A stretch of DNA of 7,722 nucleotides. Source: an uncultured Desulfarculaceae bacterium. GTDB taxonomy: Bacteria > Desulfobacterota > Desulfarculia > Desulfarculales > Desulfarculaceae. Position numbers and translations under genes: made by a program. A model generated the notes under the pieces. The model had not been told where the DNA came from. It saw only the letters and a program-made list of their open reading frames with translations, and ran no database searches. This document shows, in pieces, positions 5,180-7,722 of the stretch. Position 1 is the first letter of the stretch. Every line of letters starts with the position of its first letter. Location of the stretch: contig CALERA010000127.1 in NCBI GenBank assembly GCA_937908275.1, forward strand, positions 1 to 7,722, given 5' to 3'.

Positions 5180-6295
5180 TCACTCCCCCTTGGCCGGCGG
5201 GCTCAGCTCCAGGGCCCGACCCAGTTCGCCATAGTGGGCCGCCATCCGGGCCTGGACCGGCCGGCCCAGCAAGAAAGTGTAAATCTCGTCGGCCTTGGCC
5301 GCCGGGTCCAGGTCGGCGTAGGCCGTGGGATAGAGCCGCTGTCCGATGGCGTAGGCGTCGGACAGGGTGGCGCCCAGGTTGGTGACGTACCAGTTGAAGG
5401 GGTGCAGCAGATAGACCCGGCCCGCGCGGAAGGCGCTCAGGCTGCGGTAGAACTCCGGCCGCCGGGCGAGGTCCTCTTGCAGACGGCCCAGGCCGCCGCC
5501 GTCCACGAAGATGGTCGCGGGGTCCAGGGCCAGGATCTGCTCGCGCTCCACGAACTGGTGCCCGGGTTTTTGCCAGGTCCGGGACAGGTTGGCCACCCCC
5601 ACCCAGGCGAAGGGGACATAGTCGGCGTCGGTGCTCTCCAGGCCGTGCTCGCCCCGGAAGCCGATGCCGCCGATGTAGGCCGGGGCGCGCTGGTCGGCCG
5701 GCAGGTTGGCGGTGCGGGCCTGGAGGTCCTGGCGCGCGGCCTCGATGAAATTGATCACCGCCTCGGCCCGCTCCGCCCGGCCCAGGATGCGCCCGGCCAG
5801 GCGCAGGGAGTCGTAGACCACGGGATCGAAGCTGGCGAAGCGGCCATAGCTGAGCACCACCACCGGCGCGCCCAGGCGGGCCTGGACCCGGTCGGCCAAG
5901 GTCGCGTCCATGTTGGTGACAAAGACCACCTCGGGATTGACCCGCAGGATGGCCTCCAGGTCCGGCTCGCGGTTGATGCTGCCGGGGCCGCCCGGCCCCA
6001 CCGTGGGCAACTTCGCCAGCTCGGGGTGGGCCAGCCAGTAGGGCCGGCCGTGAGGGTTCTTCTTCTCCATCTCCTCCACCCCCACCACCCGGTCGGTGGC
6101 CTGGAGGTAGGCGATCAGGCGCAGGGAGCCCGGGGCCAGGCAGACCACCCGGCGGGGCTCGGCCGGGATGGTCACCTGGCGACCGGCCAGGTCGGTCAGG
6201 CTCAGGGGCTGGGCCAGGGCCGCCCCTGGCGCGGCCAGGAGCCAGGCCAGGACCAGGAGCAGGACGGCGCGCAGGGAAGCGGGATGTCTTTTCAT
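5180..6295 (-). CDS. Periplasmic substrate-binding protein of a FecCD/BtuCD-type importer
   Basis: A 371-residue protein starting at the ATG at 6295, which overlaps the ATPase stop (ATGA), with GGAG eight bases upstream. Residues 1-28 are a signal peptide: KRHPASLR, a Leu/Val/Ala core, and an ALA|Q cleavage site near 28/29. There is no lipobox cysteine, so it should be free in the periplasm. The mature part starts with LTDLAGRQVTIPAEPRRVV, typical of the iron-complex/B12/molybdate binding-protein superfamily. It continues with the first-lobe pattern GSINREPDLEAILRVNPEVVF (in part near 106-126) and the long linking helix around 160-190 that marks class III binding proteins. Its job is to capture the ligand and deliver it to the permease encoded two genes upstream. 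The ligand could be an Fe3+ chelate, corrinoid, molybdate or tungstate. The neighbouring FmdE gene mildly favours Mo/W. Confidence 0.88.
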   Translation of the reverse strand: MKRHPASLRAVLLLVLAWLLAAPGAALAQPLSLTDLAGRQVTIPAEPRRVVCLAPGSLRLIAYLQATDRVVGVEEMEKKNPHGRPYWLAHPELAKLPTVGPGGPGSINREPDLEAILRVNPEVVFVTNMDATLADRVQARLGAPVVVLSYGRFASFDPVVYDSLRLAGRILGRAERAEAVINFIEAARQDLQARTANLPADQRAPAYIGGIGFRGEHGLESTDADYVPFAWVGVANLSRTWQKPGHQFVEREQILALDPATIFVDGGGLGRLQEDLARRPEFYRSLSAFRAGRVYLLHPFNWYVTNLGATLSDAYAIGQRLYPTAYADLDPAAKADEIYTFLLGRPVQARMAAHYGELGRALELSPPAKGE

Positions 6296-7065
6296 GCTGT
6301 TTTCTCCATCAGGCCCAGGGGCACCACCGCCGGCCAGCCCTCCACCGTGGTCAGGCGCACCCGCACCCCGTAGACCTGGGCGATGGCCGCCTCGTCCAGC
6401 TCGCCCACCGGGCAGTCGCGGTGGACCTTGCCGTTCTGGAGCAGGGCCAGGCGGTCGGCCAGGCGCAGGGCCAGGGACAGATCGTGCAGGGCCACCACCG
6501 CGGCCAGGCCCCGCCGGCGCACCAGATGCCAGACCAGGTCGGCCCACTCCAACTGGTTGTGCAGGTCCAGGCTGCTGGTGGGCTCGTCCATCAACAGCAG
6601 GGCCGGCTCCTGGGCCAGGGCCCGGGCCAGGGCCACCTTCTGGGACTCGCCGCCGCTGAGCTGGTCCATGCGCCGCCAGGCCAAGTGACCCAGGCCCAGG
6701 CTGTCCAGGGCCTCCTCCACCGCCCGGTGATCCCGCCGGGTGGCGGACCAGGCGATGTGCGGCCGCCGGCCCAGGAGCACGCTGTCAAAGACCGTGAGCT
6801 GGTCCGGCTCCTGGCGCTGGGGCAGATAGGCGATGCGCCGGGCGATCTGGTGGCGCGGCATCCGGGCCAGGTCCACCCCGTCCAGGCGCACCGTCCCCCC
6901 GGCCAGGGGCAGGATGCGGTTCAGGCATTTGAGCAGGGTGGACTTGCCCGCCCCGTTGCCCCCCAGCACCGCCAGGACCTGGCCCGGGCCGAGCTTGAGG
7001 TTCACGCCCTTGAGCACCGCCCGGCGGCCATAGGCGCAGCGCAGGTCCTGGGCCTCCAGCATCAT
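6292..7065 (-). CDS. ABC transporter ATP-binding protein, FecE/BtuD type
   Basis: A 257-residue cytoplasmic ATPase. The ATG at 7065 overlaps the permease stop as ATGA, with a second ATG immediately after; either could be used. All nucleotide-binding motifs are intact: Walker A GGNGAGKST (35-43), Q-loop Gln83 in YLPQRQEP, signature LSGGE (136-140), Walker B LLLMDEP (156-162), D-loop SSLD (164-167), and the switch histidine in ALHDLS (His194). The length, and the sequence AYLPQ with LLGRRPH downstream, are typical of the ATPases for siderophore, B12 and molybdate FecCD importers. It powers uptake with the FecCD permease as a 2+2 complex. Translational coupling by stop-start overlap on both sides indicates production in fixed stoichiometry. 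Confidence 0.95.
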   Translation of the reverse strand: MMLEAQDLRCAYGRRAVLKGVNLKLGPGQVLAVLGGNGAGKSTLLKCLNRILPLAGGTVRLDGVDLARMPRHQIARRIAYLPQRQEPDQLTVFDSVLLGRRPHIAWSATRRDHRAVEEALDSLGLGHLAWRRMDQLSGGESQKVALARALAQEPALLLMDEPTSSLDLHNQLEWADLVWHLVRRRGLAAVVALHDLSLALRLADRLALLQNGKVHRDCPVGELDEAAIAQVYGVRVRLTTVEGWPAVVPLGLMEKTA

Positions 7066-7722
7066 CGCGGCCCGCCTTTCAACAGCAGGTAGAGGAAGAG
7101 CGGCGCGCCCAGGAAGGAGGTGAGCACCCCCACCGGCAGGCTGCCCGAGCCCACCAACAGCCGCCCCACGGTGTCGGCCAACAGCAGCAGCAGCCCGCCC
7201 AGCAGGCAGGAGAAGGGGATGAGCAGGCCGTGGTCGGCCCCCACCAGGCGGCGGGCGATGTGGGGGGCCAACAGGCCCAGGAAGGCCACCACGCCGTGGA
7301 AGGCGGTGCCCAGGGCCACCAGGAGACCGCAGAGCAGCATGCCGGTCAGGCGCACCCGCTCCACCTCCACCCCCAGGCCCAGGGCCAGGTCCTCGCCGGC
7401 GTTCATGGCGTTGAGGTCCCAGCGGTGGCGCAGGAAATAGGCCGTGACCGGCAGGGCCACCGCCGCCAGCAGGCCGATCTCGCTCCAGGTGGAGCGGGCC
7501 ACGTCGCCGAAGGTCCAGAAAACCACCGCCGCCACCTCCACCTCGCTGGCCAGGTACTGCACCAGGATGGTGCCGGACAGGCTCAGGGAGGACAGGGCCA
7601 CCCCGGCCAGGATCACCGCCTGGGGCGACATCTTGCGCACCCGGGCCAGGAGCACGATCACCGCCGTGACGGTCAGGGAGCCCAGCATGGCGCAGCCGGT
7701 GAGCAGGTAGGCGTTGGCCAGG
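7062..7722 (-). CDS. FecCD-family ABC transporter permease, 5' end outside window
   Basis: The last 219 residues of an inner-membrane permease. The frame is open to the window edge at 7722, so the ATG at 7688 is an internal Met and not the start. The family is usually about 330-350 residues, so roughly the first third is missing. What remains is strongly hydrophobic with several transmembrane segments. Family hallmarks are visible: WTFGDVARSTW (visible residues 69-79), LNAMNAGEDLALGLGV (from about 103), the cytoplasmic coupling segment GLLAPHIARRLVG (149-161), and the C-terminal VGVLTSFLGAPLFLYLL. It forms the translocation pore, as a homodimer in known relatives (BtuC, MolB), for the ligand brought by the binding protein encoded downstream. 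Its stop overlaps the ATPase start by 4 bases. Confidence 0.95.
   Translation of the reverse strand, partial: LANAYLLTGCAMLGSLTVTAVIVLLARVRKMSPQAVILAGVALSSLSLSGTILVQYLASEVEVAAVVFWTFGDVARSTWSEIGLLAAVALPVTAYFLRHRWDLNAMNAGEDLALGLGVEVERVRLTGMLLCGLLVALGTAFHGVVAFLGLLAPHIARRLVGADHGLLIPFSCLLGGLLLLLADTVGRLLVGSGSLPVGVLTSFLGAPLFLYLLLKGGPR

Noticed and set aside
5234..6373. Plus-strand open frame of 379 codons
   Set aside because: Antisense to the periplasmic binding protein gene, which has a signal peptide and family motifs. The plus frame has low-complexity Gly/Gln/Val/His composition.

Overview
The window looks like high-GC bacterial DNA (roughly two thirds G+C by eye). The gene mix is most compatible with an anaerobic Desulfobacterota / deltaproteobacterial genome: SPASM-type radical SAM peptide maturases, an FmdE-family protein, and a FecCD-type metal-chelate importer. 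That placement is inference from gene content; no phylogenetic marker is present. Every gene I can support lies on the minus strand, so the transcribed order runs from high to low coordinates.

Right part (7722 to about 3839): a tightly packed operon. It encodes a FecCD-family permease (5' end outside the window), its ATPase, a secreted periplasmic binding protein, a class I SAM-dependent methyltransferase, and an FmdE-family protein with a C-terminal four-cysteine zinc-ribbon-like motif. The genes overlap or nearly abut, and a long GC-rich hairpin just after FmdE probably ends the transcript. The binding protein, permease and ATPase form a complete Fe3+-siderophore / B12 / molybdate-type importer. 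FmdE and the methyltransferase suggest a metal or metal-cofactor substrate, possibly molybdate or tungstate, but the substrate is not provable from sequence.

Middle (about 3838 to 2908): nearly 1 kb without a convincing gene. It holds an AT-rich island with a good sigma70-like promoter reading leftwards and, directly downstream of the -10 box, a perfect 8-bp inverted repeat with a 20-bp spacer that looks like an operator. The resulting transcript would have a leader of about 700 nt before the first radical SAM gene.

Left part (2907 to 1): a ribosomally synthesised, post-translationally modified peptide (RiPP) locus. Two different radical SAM/SPASM proteins overlap by 8 bp. They are followed, after a short gap containing a strong hairpin, by a small gene with a textbook ribosome binding site. 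Its product has a hydrophilic leader, then nine cysteines, eight of them at exact three-residue spacing, a short Pro-containing turn, and an Ala/Thr/Ser/Val-rich tail that runs off the window edge. This layout resembles an enlarged thurincin H-type sactipeptide (a Cys ladder facing a Thr/Ser/Ala strand). One phase of the tail supplies nine candidate acceptor positions for the nine cysteines. This precursor with its two maturases is the most interesting thing in the window.
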